64,000 nt of DNA from Mycobacterium sp. 1164966.3 (GCF_001665395.1 NZ_LZSG01000032.1:1-64000), one strand, 5' to 3'; numbered from the stretch's first letter, positions 36,443 to 45,056 are shown. The notes: a model not told the origin generated them from the sequence alone. Numbers and translations: made by a program.

Positions 36443-36847
36443 GTGGATGTCCCGAGCGCGCCCAAACCTTGGCAAGCAACCGTCGCGATGCTTGTCACGC
36501 TGTGTCTGCTGGTTGCCGTCCTCGAAGGTAATCCGTTGCGCGCGAACCTGATAGCGGCGGCGACACCGCAGTCACCGACGGCTCTGGTTTCCGGTTCGGC
36601 GCAATCCGATCGCGAATTTCTTTCCGGCACCACGCCGGTCAATCACGCTACGTTCAAAAGTGCTGCGACGAAACGCAATCGCCAGCCGCTGCGGGCGCAC
36701 GTCGCCGCCCAATCAGCCTGGTGGCTGCGGCCGATCGACTTGCCTGCCTTCGGATTTCAGTCGGGCGATGTGCGCTCTGGTGCGCGTGTGACCGCAGCCC
36801 TTGGCGGGCAACACATTTTGACCCAACTCTGCACCGCGCGGCGCTGA
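36443..36847 (+). CDS. small exported hypothetical protein
   Basis: 134 aa from the GTG at 36443 (VDVPSAPKPWQATVAML); a TTG at 36422 is the alternative. A single hydrophobic stretch (ATVAMLVTLCLLVAVLEG) near the N-terminus looks like a signal peptide or anchor, then Ser/Ala/Thr-rich, basic sequence with WWLRPIDLPAFGF. I do not recognise a family. It lies between the island and the first PPE gene. Base composition looks like its neighbours. It could be spurious, but the signal-like start argues for a real gene. Confidence 0.45.
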   Translation: MDVPSAPKPWQATVAMLVTLCLLVAVLEGNPLRANLIAAATPQSPTALVSGSAQSDREFLSGTTPVNHATFKSAATKRNRQPLRAHVAAQSAWWLRPIDLPAFGFQSGDVRSGARVTAALGGQHILTQLCTARR

Positions 36848-37107
36848 TCGGTCAGATTTTCCCGACCGTGTCATGGTCTGCACTCGTGACACGCCGGTGA
36901 GCTTCGGCGCGGCCGGAATCCGCTTGCCGGGACGTTTGCCGAGGTCGGACATCGCACCGACAGCAACGACTAGATCTCTAAGCGATTTCAAAGGAAGTTT
37001 CCAGGCGGTGAACGGCCGTCACTCCTGTACATTAAAATCACTGTGAACAAAAGGTGTACAGCAGGTGAACGGCTCCTTGCCGGACTCTGAAGTCAGGACG
37101 GTCAGCT
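36848..37107 (+). promoter_or_regulatory. upstream region of the first PPE gene with CTGTACA inverted repeat
   Basis: 260 bp without a gene. It holds a 7-bp inverted repeat, CTGTACA (37025-37031) and TGTACAG (37055-37061), bracketing a -10-like TAAAAT (37033-37038). This could be an operator for the PPE gene at 37108. No TGCAA-N5-TTGCA box here. Confidence 0.4.
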
Positions 37108-38052
37108 ATGAGTTTCGGGGCTTTGCCGCCGGAGGTCAACTCCAGGCGCATATACGATGGCCCAGGCTCAGGGCCGATGCTGGACGCCGCGACTGCCTGG
37201 GACCGCCTCGCAGCCACCCTTTACGACCAGGCGACCGCCTACCAGTCGATCACCGCACAGCTGTCCGGCGGCTGGCAGGGCCCCGGTGCAACAGCGATGG
37301 CCTCGGCGGTCGCGCCACAGATCGCATGGCTCAACGCCGCCGCAGCACAAGCCCAGCACGCCGCCAACCAGGCTAAAGAGGCTGCCAGGGCCTACGAGAC
37401 CGCATATGCGGCGATGGTCCCCCCGCCGTTGATCGACGCCAACCGCGCGCTGCGGGCGGAGCTGGCGTCTACGAATCCCCTGGGCCAGATCAGCGCGGCC
37501 GTAGCGGACGCCGACGCCGAATACGAACAGATGTGGGCCCAGGATGCCGACGCCATGTATGCCTATGCCGGCACCTCGGCCGGCGCCACCGAAGTGACGC
37601 CGTTCGCCTCGCCGCCGATGACCGCCGATCCGGTCGGGCTGGGGTACGCGACCTCGGCCTTGCTGGATGCGGAGGAGATCATGGCCAGCGGCAACCAGCT
37701 GATACCAGCGGTCCCCCGGGCGTTGCGGGCGCTCTCCACCTCGCCCGTCACGGCGGCGGCCGCTGGGTCGGTCCTGCCGGCACTGGCGAAACTGCGCAAG
37801 CTGCGGCTGGGCTTTGCCAGAGTGGCCAAGGCGGCCACTGCTGCGGGCGCCGATCGCACCGTTCTCGGCGGCACAGTCGAAGCGGGCTTCGGTCGCGGCA
37901 CGGCGGTGGGGAGTCTGTCGGTACCGCGGGGCTGGGCGAAGGTCACGGCGGTAGCGCCTGTAGCGCCGCCGCGGCAACGCACCGGCTGGGTCTGTGAAGA
38001 GATCGTCGACGTCGAATACAGCGAGCCGCCGTTGTGGCCGCTGGCCCGCTAG
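37108..38052 (+). CDS. PPE family protein, PPE-SVP-like
   Basis: 314 aa. The PPE domain begins SFGALPPEVNSRRIYDGPGS, has the GGWQGPGA (WxG) turn near residue 55, and ends near 175. The C-terminal part has a GSLSVPRGW (SVP) motif. PPE proteins are exported by ESX systems, usually with a PE partner; some PE/PPE pairs form small-solute pores in the outer membrane. No PE gene directly precedes this one. Together with the PE-PPE pair downstream it forms a PPE island beside the hydrogenase genes. Confidence 0.92.
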   Translation: MSFGALPPEVNSRRIYDGPGSGPMLDAATAWDRLAATLYDQATAYQSITAQLSGGWQGPGATAMASAVAPQIAWLNAAAAQAQHAANQAKEAARAYETAYAAMVPPPLIDANRALRAELASTNPLGQISAAVADADAEYEQMWAQDADAMYAYAGTSAGATEVTPFASPPMTADPVGLGYATSALLDAEEIMASGNQLIPAVPRALRALSTSPVTAAAAGSVLPALAKLRKLRLGFARVAKAATAAGADRTVLGGTVEAGFGRGTAVGSLSVPRGWAKVTAVAPVAPPRQRTGWVCEEIVDVEYSEPPLWPLAR

Positions 38053-38231
38053 CATGCGGTTCGCGACTTGTTCCAGCGTGATTCAGGGTTGGACGACGGC
38101 CCCATGATGCGGCGGGTCTGAGCAGTCGCAGCAAATCATTTGAATTCTTTTTGCAAATCGATTGCATCTGCGTGGGGCGCATAGTTACTTTCTTAATGCG
38201 GGATTCGCTTCCGACACTGAGGGGACGCCAC
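38053..38231 (+). promoter_or_regulatory. Nur-box-like palindrome and promoter ahead of the small ORF/PE-PPE cluster
   Basis: The third copy of the palindrome, TGCAA-ATCGA-TTGCA, is at 38152-38166. Its right half forms -35 TTGCAT (38162-38167), with TACTTT (38186-38191) 18 nt downstream. This is the same layout as at nicT (TTGCAT-N18-TACAGT). The transcript would run into the small ORF at 38232 and then the PE and PPE genes. Confidence 0.6.
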
Positions 38232-38381
38232 ATGGCTGGTCCTTTAACTAGCCGGCAGCCGTTGTCATACTTCGGGCTGCGGAAAGCCGTGACGAACGAC
38301 CGACAGCTGCTCACGCATGCAATCTGGCGCTACGCGCAGATCGAGACGCAGTGGATGGTGCGGGCCGAATACCTCGGCTGA
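38232..38381 (+). CDS. possible 49-aa leader protein upstream of the PE-PPE pair
   Basis: ATG at 38232 with GAGGGG about 8 nt upstream. The predicted product begins MAGPLTSRQPLSYFGLRKAV and ends IETQWMVRAEYLG; it contains His, Tyr and Trp but no TM helix or known motif. It is the first frame after the Nur-box-like promoter. Unknown; could be a small protein or a leader. Confidence 0.4.
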   Translation: MAGPLTSRQPLSYFGLRKAVTNDRQLLTHAIWRYAQIETQWMVRAEYLG

Positions 38382-38582
38382 AACGGCTGTACCAGGCGGC
38401 TTGGGTGTGCCATAAGCCGCGATCACCACCGTGCCAATCTCAGCTTGTGGCGTTCTGGATTGAACCCATTGCGCTACATCATGTTTCACGCGCGGCGGTG
38501 TACAACCGACCGGCGTTGTCGTCGTGCGCCCAAACGCGGGCGCCCCCATGGGGTCGGGCCAAATACTTTAGGGAGTCCGTCC
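38382..38582 (+). other. 201-bp leader between the small ORF and the PE gene
   Basis: The PE frame is open upstream to 38445 but has no PE-like sequence before MSYVQIV, so I treat it as untranslated. No clear promoter, hairpin or metal box seen. Confidence 0.35.
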
Positions 38583-38882
38583 ATGTCCTACGTCCAGATC
38601 GTACCGGAGATGCTGTCCGCAGCCGCAGCCGACTTGCAGGCAATCGGCGCAGCCGTGAGTGCTCACAATGCTGCTGCGCTGCCCCTGACCACGGCGGTGG
38701 TGCCCGCCGCCGCGGATGAGGTATCGGCTTTAACCGCAGCGCAATTCGTGGTGCACGCGCAAATGTATCAAGCAGTTAGCGCCCATGCTGCCGCCATCCA
38801 CGAAGCGTTCGTGACGATGCTGGCCGCCAGCGGCGGCTCTTACGCGACCACTGAAGCCACCAACGCAGCCGCCGCGAGTTGA
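38583..38882 (+). CDS. PE family protein (PE domain only)
   Basis: 99 aa, about the size of a bare PE domain. Starts [20 protein letters not shown], with the Pro-Glu at residues 8-9, and ends with the ESX secretion motif YATTE (YxxxE) near residue 88. ATG preceded by AGGGAG. It is followed 16 bp later by a PPE gene, the normal pairing in which PE and PPE form a heterodimer for ESX-5 export. It may be under the Nur-box-like promoter 400 bp upstream. Confidence 0.93.
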   Translation: MSYVQIVPEMLSAAAADLQAIGAAVSAHNAAALPLTTAVVPAAADEVSALTAAQFVVHAQMYQAVSAHAAAIHEAFVTMLAASGGSYATTEATNAAAAS

Positions 38883-38898
38883 CGAAAGGACTAGAGCA

Positions 38899-40140
38899 AT
38901 GGACTTTGCAGCGTTTCCACCAGAAGTCAATTCCGGCCGCATGTATGCCGGGCCGGGTGCCGGCCCTATGCTGTCCGCCGCACTGGCGTGGGACAGCTTG
39001 TCTGCCGAGTTAGCCTCGGCTGCAGAGGATTTCGGATCCACCGTCGTCAACCTGGGTGGTGGGGCCTGGCGCGGCCCGGCATCGGCGGCGATGGTGTCCG
39101 CCGCTGCTCCCTACGTCGCGTGGCTGGGAACCACAGCGGCGTACGCCAACCAGACGGCGGACCAAGCCAAAGCTGCCGTCGGAGCCTACGAGGCTGCATT
39201 CGCCATGACGGTCCCCCCACCGGTGATCACGGCCAATCGCGCGCTGCTGGCAATGCTTGTCGCCACCAACGTGCTCGGGCAGAACAACCCGGCGATCGCC
39301 GCCACTGAGGCACACTATGCCGAAATGTGGGCGCAGGATGCGGCCGCTATGTACGGTTACGCCGAATCCTCCGCGGTCGCATCGACATTGACACCGTTCG
39401 CCGAAGCGCCGCCCACCACCAATGGCACAGCTTCGGCGCTCGCCATGGCTACGAAAGCCAGCTCGGAAACCGGTGCGGGCGCCCAGGCAACGCTGTCACA
39501 GCTGATGTCGGCGTTACCGACGACACTGCAGGGTCTCGCTTCTCCAGGATCAGGTGTGGCGTCATCCACGGGGCTGCTGGATTGGCTCGGACTGGGCGGG
39601 GTCAACTTCTCCAGCCCGGCGGGAATACTCAATTTCTTGTCCGGCGCCGATGGAGACCCGTTGGGCACTTTTCTCAACAGCAATCTTGTGAACTCGATAT
39701 TCTCGTCCGGTTTCTACATGCCGGGCAACTTCTTGGGGACGATGAGCGATTTCATCGGCCTGCAGAACTCCGGCACGGCCGCCGGGGAGGCCGGGGAAGC
39801 TGCCGGGGAAGCAGCCGGAGCGGCGGGAGAAGCAGCCGGAGCCGCCGGAGCCGCGGGGGAAGCGACTGGGCTGGGCGGGATGGGCGGCGCGGTGTCTGCC
39901 GAGGTGGGTAGCGCGGGTGCGATCGGGCCGTTGTCCATCCCGCCGAGCTGGCCTGAACCGGCCCCGGCTGTTGCTTCGCCTTTACCCGGCGCGGGGTTCG
40001 GCACACCGGCCGTCGAGCCGGGCCCGTCAACCATGCTCGGCGGGATGCCACTGGTTGGCCCCGGTGGAGGCGGCACAAGTCAGACTCCCCGCTACGGGTT
40101 CCGCCCGACCTTCGTGTCTCGCCCACCGGCGGCGGGATAA
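38899..40140 (+). CDS. PPE family protein, PPE-SVP-like, partner of the PE protein
   Basis: 413 aa. PPE domain from [20 protein letters not shown], with GGAWRGPA near residue 55. After residue 180 there is a Ser/Gly-rich region with [14 protein letters not shown]. Near 290-320 is a Gly/Ala/Glu repeat (units AGEAAGEA; nt about 39778-39870), then an SVP-like GPLSIPPSW and a Pro/Gly-rich tail. Ends RPPAAG. Together with the PE protein it may be an outer-membrane pore; nickel as the solute is suggested only by the shared operator (see findings). Confidence 0.93.
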   Translation: MDFAAFPPEVNSGRMYAGPGAGPMLSAALAWDSLSAELASAAEDFGSTVVNLGGGAWRGPASAAMVSAAAPYVAWLGTTAAYANQTADQAKAAVGAYEAAFAMTVPPPVITANRALLAMLVATNVLGQNNPAIAATEAHYAEMWAQDAAAMYGYAESSAVASTLTPFAEAPPTTNGTASALAMATKASSETGAGAQATLSQLMSALPTTLQGLASPGSGVASSTGLLDWLGLGGVNFSSPAGILNFLSGADGDPLGTFLNSNLVNSIFSSGFYMPGNFLGTMSDFIGLQNSGTAAGEAGEAAGEAAGAAGEAAGAAGAAGEATGLGGMGGAVSAEVGSAGAIGPLSIPPSWPEPAPAVASPLPGAGFGTPAVEPGPSTMLGGMPLVGPGGGGTSQTPRYGFRPTFVSRPPAAG

Positions 40141-40153
40141 CCAGCGCTCGGAT

Positions 40154-40927
40154 CTACAGCGGCGTCACGTACGCCGAGCTGATACCGCCGTCGACCAGGA
40201 ACGTCGAGGCGGTGATGAACGACGCGTCGTCGCTGGCCAAGAACGCGACCGCGGCAGCGATCTCATCGGGGTCGGCGAAGCGGCCGAGCGGCACATGCAC
40301 CAGCCGGCGGGCGGCCCGCTCCGGATCCTTGGCGAAGAGCTCCTGCAGCAGCGGGGTGTTGACCGGCCCGGGACACAGTGCGTTGACTCGGATGCCCTGT
40401 CGCGCGTACTGCACCCCTAGCTCCCGGGACATAGCCACCACCCCGCCTTTGGAGGCGGTATACGAAATCTGGGAGGTCGCCGAGCCCAGCACCGCGACGA
40501 ACGACGCCGTGTTGACGATCGAGCCTTTCCCAACCGGCACCATGTGCCGCAGCGCTGCCCGGCAACACAGGTACACCGACTTGAGGTTGACGTCTTGCAC
40601 CCGCTGCCACGCGGGCAATCCGGTGTTTTCGATCAGATCGTCCTCGGGCGGCGAGATGCCGGCGTTGTTGAATGCGATGTCGACGGATCCGCAGCGCTGC
40701 GCCGCGGTGTCGAACAGTGCGTTGACCGCGCCCTCGTTCGAAACATCCACTGCCACAAACAAACCGGAAAGCTCATCGGCCGCGGCCGCACCGGCGTCGG
40801 CGTCGATGTCTCCGACCACGATCGTCGCGCCTTCAGCGTGCATCCGGCGCCCGGCGGCCAGCCCGATTCCGCTGCCGCCGCCGGTGATGACCGCCACCCG
40901 CCCGGCCAGGCGCTGCGTCAGGTCCAT
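40154..40927 (-). CDS. short-chain dehydrogenase/reductase (Rv2857c-like)
   Basis: 257 aa, classical SDR. NAD-binding TGGGSGIG at about 16-23, the NNAG motif (AFNNAGIS), catalytic Ser and YxxxK (SYTASKGG), and the DGG end (LVDGGISSAY). It follows aldC with a 10-nt overlap in the operon glnA4-amidotransferase-aldC-SDR. In the gamma-glutamylated amine pathway an alcohol/aldehyde oxidation partner would fit, but the substrate is not proven. Confidence 0.9.
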   Translation of the reverse strand: MDLTQRLAGRVAVITGGGSGIGLAAGRRMHAEGATIVVGDIDADAGAAAADELSGLFVAVDVSNEGAVNALFDTAAQRCGSVDIAFNNAGISPPEDDLIENTGLPAWQRVQDVNLKSVYLCCRAALRHMVPVGKGSIVNTASFVAVLGSATSQISYTASKGGVVAMSRELGVQYARQGIRVNALCPGPVNTPLLQELFAKDPERAARRLVHVPLGRFADPDEIAAAVAFLASDDASFITASTFLVDGGISSAYVTPL

Positions 40928-42300
40928 TGCTGATCGCCTTCCGGGATCGCGATGAACACGTTCTTGGTTTCGGTGAATTGCAATGGCGCGTCCGGCCCGA
41001 GCTCACGGCCCAGTCCCGACTGCTTGAAGCCGCCGAATGGCGTGTGGTAACGCACCGACGAGTGCGAGTTGACGGATAGATTCCCCGATTCGACGGCGCG
41101 TGACACCCGCAGGGCGCGAGACAGGTCGTCGGTCCAGATCGATCCGGACAGCCCGTAGGCGGTGTCGTTGGCCAGCGCGATCGCGTCCGCCTCGTCCTCG
41201 AACGGCAGCACGGTGACAACCGGGCCGAAGATCTCCTCGGTGACGCTGCGGTCGTTGCGCTCAGGGGTCAAAACCGTTGGCGGAAACCAGAACCCGCGTC
41301 CTGACGGCGAGGTGCCGCGAAACGCGACCGGCGCGTCGTCTGGAACGTAGGAGGCGACCTTGTCCCGGTGCGCGGCGGAAACCAGCGGACCCATGTCGGT
41401 GTCACGGGACCGGGGGTCCCCGACGGCGACGCTTCGCACCGCCGGCTCGAGCAGCTCCATGAACCGGTCATAGACGCTGCGCTGCACCAGAATTCGGCTG
41501 CGGGCGCAGCAGTCCTGTCCGGCGTTGTCGAAGACCCCGGCCGGCGCGCTGGCGGCCGCGCGCTCCAGGTCGCAATCGTCGAAGACGATGTTGGCGCTCT
41601 TGCCGCCCAGTTCCAGCGTCAACCGCTTCACTTGTGCGGCAGCCCCGGCCATCACCTTCTTGCCGACTTCGGTGGACCCGGTGAACACGATCTTGCGCAC
41701 GTCGGGGTGGGTGACGAAGCGCTCGCCAACCACCGTGCCCTTCCCCGGCAATATCTGCAGCAGGTCCGCGTCCAGCCCGGCCTCGAGCGCCAGCTCACCG
41801 AGCCGCATGGTGCTCAGCGGGGTCCACTCGGCGGGTTTGACCAGTACGGCATTGCCGGCGGCCAGGGCCGGCGCGATGCCCCAGGACGCGATCATCATCG
41901 GAAAGTTCCACGGCGTGATCACCCCGACTACGCCCAGCGGTTCGTTGAAGGTGACGTCGAGTCCCCCGTCGACGGGAATTTGCTTGCCGGACAGGCGTTC
42001 CGGGCTGCCCGCATAGAATGCCAGCACGTCACGCACGTGGCCGGCCTCCCATTCGGCCGACGCAATCGGATGTCCGGAGTTGGCCACTTCCAGCGCGGCC
42101 AGGTCGTCGCCATGCGCGTCGATGACGGCCGCGAAAGCGCGCAGGCTCGCCGCCCGCTGCGCCGGCGACAACCGCGCCCAGCGACGCTGCGCCGCTCGGG
42201 CCCGCGCGACGGCGTCGTCGACCGCGGCGGCATCGGTGTGCTCGACCGATCGCAGCACTTCCTCGGTGGCGGGATTGATCAGTTGCGCGGCGCTGCTCAC
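40918..42300 (-). CDS. aldC: aldehyde dehydrogenase AldC
   Basis: 460 aa from the GTG at 42300, which overlaps the upstream amidotransferase stop (GTGA); M. tuberculosis AldC is about 455 aa. NAD(P)-dependent ALDH: GVITPWNFP, catalytic Glu in LTLELGGKSANIVFDD, catalytic Cys in NAGQDCCARSR, and EEIFGPVVTVLPF. It would oxidise the gamma-glutamyl-aminoaldehyde or a related aldehyde in the amine degradation scheme suggested by its neighbours. The longer open frame upstream lies inside the amidotransferase gene. Confidence 0.93.
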   Translation of the reverse strand: MSSAAQLINPATEEVLRSVEHTDAAAVDDAVARARAAQRRWARLSPAQRAASLRAFAAVIDAHGDDLAALEVANSGHPIASAEWEAGHVRDVLAFYAGSPERLSGKQIPVDGGLDVTFNEPLGVVGVITPWNFPMMIASWGIAPALAAGNAVLVKPAEWTPLSTMRLGELALEAGLDADLLQILPGKGTVVGERFVTHPDVRKIVFTGSTEVGKKVMAGAAAQVKRLTLELGGKSANIVFDDCDLERAAASAPAGVFDNAGQDCCARSRILVQRSVYDRFMELLEPAVRSVAVGDPRSRDTDMGPLVSAAHRDKVASYVPDDAPVAFRGTSPSGRGFWFPPTVLTPERNDRSVTEEIFGPVVTVLPFEDEADAIALANDTAYGLSGSIWTDDLSRALRVSRAVESGNLSVNSHSSVRYHTPFGGFKQSGLGRELGPDAPLQFTETKNVFIAIPEGDQQWT

Positions 42301-43040
42301 TGCTGTACCGAGCTCATGCGATAGGCCCGCGCGGCATCGACGATCGCGCTGAACAAACGCAGATCGTCCAGCGACTCTTCCGGATGCCACTGCACCGCAA
42401 GGACGAAGTTCTCGCCAGGCAGCTCGAGCGCCTCGACGACGCCATCGGCGTCCCACGCGCTGACCACCAGGCCCGCGCCGACTTCGGCGACCGCCTGGTG
42501 GTGATAGCAGCGGACTTCGGTGGACTCCCCGATCAGCCCGGCCAACCGGGTGCCCGCCACGGTCCGCACCGGCAGCGCGGTGAACATCGCGTTGCCGGCC
42601 CGGTGGCCGTGGTGGCCCAGCACGTCGGGCAGGTGCTGATGCAGCGTCCCGCCGAACGCGACATTGAGCACCTGGGCGCCGCGGCAGATACCCAGCACCG
42701 GCAGATTGCGTTGCAGCGCGCCCGCCAGCAGCGCGAACTCCCAGGCGTCGCGGACAACACCGGGCGGGTCGGTTTCCGGATGGGCTTGCTGGCCGTAGGC
42801 GGCCGGGTCGACGTCTTTACCGCCGGTGATCACCAGACCATCCAGGCCGTCGAGCACTCGCCCCGCGGCGTCGGGATCGACCGGTTGCGGCGGCAACAGC
42901 ACCGCGATTCCGCCGGCCATGGTGACGCCGTCGAAGTAGCTGGCCGGCAAGAGACCCGCCGTGACGTCCCACACTCCGGTCTGTGCCCGATCCAGGTAAG
43001 TCGTCAACCCGACGACAGGCCTACAGGCGTTCAAAGCCAC
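42297..43040 (-). CDS. class I glutamine amidotransferase-like hydrolase (PuuD-type, Rv2859c-like)
   Basis: 247 aa, GTG start inside the end of glnA4 (20-nt overlap). Peptidase C26 family: GLVITGGKDVDP, catalytic Cys in LGICRGAQVLNVAFGG, and His/Glu in AVQWHPEES. In E. coli PuuD cleaves gamma-glutamyl-GABA. Here the neighbours are a glutamine-synthetase-like ligase (GlnA4) and an aldehyde dehydrogenase, so the set resembles the gamma-glutamylation pathway for amines such as ethanolamine or polyamines. Confidence 0.9.
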   Translation of the reverse strand: MALNACRPVVGLTTYLDRAQTGVWDVTAGLLPASYFDGVTMAGGIAVLLPPQPVDPDAAGRVLDGLDGLVITGGKDVDPAAYGQQAHPETDPPGVVRDAWEFALLAGALQRNLPVLGICRGAQVLNVAFGGTLHQHLPDVLGHHGHRAGNAMFTALPVRTVAGTRLAGLIGESTEVRCYHHQAVAEVGAGLVVSAWDADGVVEALELPGENFVLAVQWHPEESLDDLRLFSAIVDAARAYRMSSVQQ

Positions 43041-44400
43041 GCATCCTCTCCCAGTCGGTGACCGCCGAGTTGTAAGCCGTCAGCTCGACGCGAGCGTTGT
43101 TCAGGTAGTGCGCGACGACGTCGTCGCCAAAAGCCTCCCGGGCCAGCTCCGAAGCTTCGAACAGCGCCGCGGCCTCGGCCAGCGTGGCGGGCAGCCGCTC
43201 GGTGTCGACGGCTTGGTACGCGTTGCCGAAATACGGCTCCGGCGGTTCGAGGTCCTGCTCGATACCGTACAGGCCGCCCGCGATCAGCGCCGCCACCGCG
43301 AGGTACTGGTTGACGTCGCCTCCGGGAACCCGGCATTCGACACGGATGTTGGGTCCCCGGCCGACCACTCGCAACGCGCAGGTGCGGTTGTCCAGTCCCC
43401 ACGCCACCGCCGTAGGCGCGAAGCTTCCGTCGGCAAAGCGCTTGTAGGAGTTGATGTTCGGCGCGAAGAACAAGGTGAGCTCGCGCAGCGTAGCCAACTG
43501 GCCGGCGAGGAAACGGCGAAACAACGGCGACATGCCGTACTGTCCGCTGCTGTCGGCGAGCGGCGCGTTTTCGGAGCCGTCACGGCCGCGTAGCGAGAGA
43601 TGGATGTGGCAGCTATTGCCTTCGCGCTCATCGTATTTCGCCATGAACGTCAGGCTCTTGCCGTGCTGGTCGGCAATCTCCTTGGCGCCGTTCTTGTAGA
43701 TGGCGTGGTTGTCGCAGGTGACCAGCGCGTCGTCGTACCGGAACCCGATCTCCTGCTGGCCTTTGTTGCACTCACCCTTGACGGCCTCGAATTGCAGGCC
43801 CGCCCCCTGCATTCCCAGTCGAATGTCGCGCAACAACGGCTCCATCCGCGACGACGCCAAGATCGCGTAGTCGATGTTGTAGTCGCTGGCCGGAGTCAGG
43901 TCGCGGTAGCCGCCGGCCCACGCGTCGCGGTAGGACTGGTCGAACACGATGAACTCCAGCTCGGTGGCGACGTCGGCGGCCAGTCCCCGCTCCTCGAGTC
44001 GGTCCAGCTGGCGGCGCAGGACCGCGCGGGGCGAGACAGTCACCGCGCTGCCGTCGGCCCAGCCCAGATCCGCGATCACCAACGCCGTCCCGGGCAACCA
44101 GGGAATGAGGCGGAACGTGGTGAGATCCGGTGTCATCACCATGTCGCCGTAGCCGGTGTCCCAGCTCGACATCGCATACCCGGACACGGTGGTCATGTCG
44201 ACGTCGACGGCCAGCAGGTAGCTGCAGCACTCGGCACCGTGTTCGGCCATTTCGTCGATGAAGAGCCGGGCCGACACCCGCTTGCCGGCGAGCCGTCCCT
44301 GCATGTCGGTGAACGCCACGATGACGGTGTCGACGTCGCCGGCACCGACCAGTCGTTCCAGGTCGGCCCACGACAACAAGGCCGTACCCGGAGCGGTCAC
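43021..44400 (-). CDS. glnA4: glutamine synthetase-like gamma-glutamylamide ligase GlnA4
   Basis: 459 aa, GTG start with GAGGAGGAA upstream. GS fold: beta-grasp domain ending near 110 and the catalytic domain with ATELEFIVFD, GECNKGQQEIGFRY, GNSCHIHLSL, APNINSYKRF and NRTCALRVVG. GlnA4 proteins do not make glutamine; in Streptomyces the homologue glutamylates ethanolamine, and the sibling GlnA3 glutamylates polyamines. It heads the four-gene minus-strand operon. Orthologue of Rv2860c. Confidence 0.93.
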   Translation of the reverse strand: MTAPGTALLSWADLERLVGAGDVDTVIVAFTDMQGRLAGKRVSARLFIDEMAEHGAECCSYLLAVDVDMTTVSGYAMSSWDTGYGDMVMTPDLTTFRLIPWLPGTALVIADLGWADGSAVTVSPRAVLRRQLDRLEERGLAADVATELEFIVFDQSYRDAWAGGYRDLTPASDYNIDYAILASSRMEPLLRDIRLGMQGAGLQFEAVKGECNKGQQEIGFRYDDALVTCDNHAIYKNGAKEIADQHGKSLTFMAKYDEREGNSCHIHLSLRGRDGSENAPLADSSGQYGMSPLFRRFLAGQLATLRELTLFFAPNINSYKRFADGSFAPTAVAWGLDNRTCALRVVGRGPNIRVECRVPGGDVNQYLAVAALIAGGLYGIEQDLEPPEPYFGNAYQAVDTERLPATLAEAAALFEASELAREAFGDDVVAHYLNNARVELTAYNSAVTDWERMRGFERL

Positions 44401-44423
44401 AACACTTCCTCCTCGAAAGTGCG

Positions 44424-44987
44424 CTACCAGGTGCTGGTGCGCAAGACGATCTCGGCGGCCAGCTGGGCCGTCGACTCCTGGGCGCTGCGCCGCCCGAGGA
44501 GGTCCACGATGCGGTAGTCGGCATAGACGAATTGCTGGCTGTCGCGGGCCACCGCCCGGGCGGCCGACGAACTGACCAGGACGGTGGTGCTGATCTCCAC
44601 CGGAGGGCAGTCGGCGTCCTGCACCACCCCATCGGGGCCGGCGACCCGCGGATGTCCGCGGTCAATGGCCACCAGCGCGACGAACCGGCCCAGCCGGGTG
44701 GCCGCCAGCTCCCAGGCGAGCTCACCACCGGTGCGGTCGCCGACCACCACCGCCCACCCGATCCGCAGGACGTCGAGGATGCCGATCACCGACTTGGCGG
44801 TCAGCCGGGGCTCGGGGCCGATGACAACCGTGCGTAGTGACGCCGTGTGCAGCCGGTCGCAGACCGCGTCGTAGGCGGCGGGCGCGCGTTGTTCGGCGCC
44901 CAGGATCACGACGACGACACCCTTCTCAGGACCGGCTACGGCCACTTGGACAGGAAAGCCGTCGAGCGTGGTCATCATCGAGGGCAT
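44424..44987 (-). CDS. alpha/beta-hydrolase-like protein of unknown function
   Basis: 187 aa. PVQVAVAGPEKGVVVVILGAEQ, TVVIGPEP and VGDRTGGELAWELAATRLGRFVALVAID give the strand-turn-helix of an alpha/beta hydrolase, but at the nucleophile elbow the sequence is GDRTGG, with no Ser or Cys, so it may be non-catalytic. The chain is shorter than usual, with no clear catalytic His. It is not in the M. tuberculosis gene order I recall here (glnA4 to mapB), so this and cobQ form a species-variable insert. Confidence 0.6.
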   Translation of the reverse strand: MPSMMTTLDGFPVQVAVAGPEKGVVVVILGAEQRAPAAYDAVCDRLHTASLRTVVIGPEPRLTAKSVIGILDVLRIGWAVVVGDRTGGELAWELAATRLGRFVALVAIDRGHPRVAGPDGVVQDADCPPVEISTTVLVSSSAARAVARDSQQFVYADYRIVDLLGRRSAQESTAQLAAEIVLRTSTW

Positions 44988-45056
44988 TGTCGAACGTTAC
45001 AGCGAATCGGGTCGCCAGCGCGACGCTTTTCAGTGGAATCCTTGTCGCGCAACACT

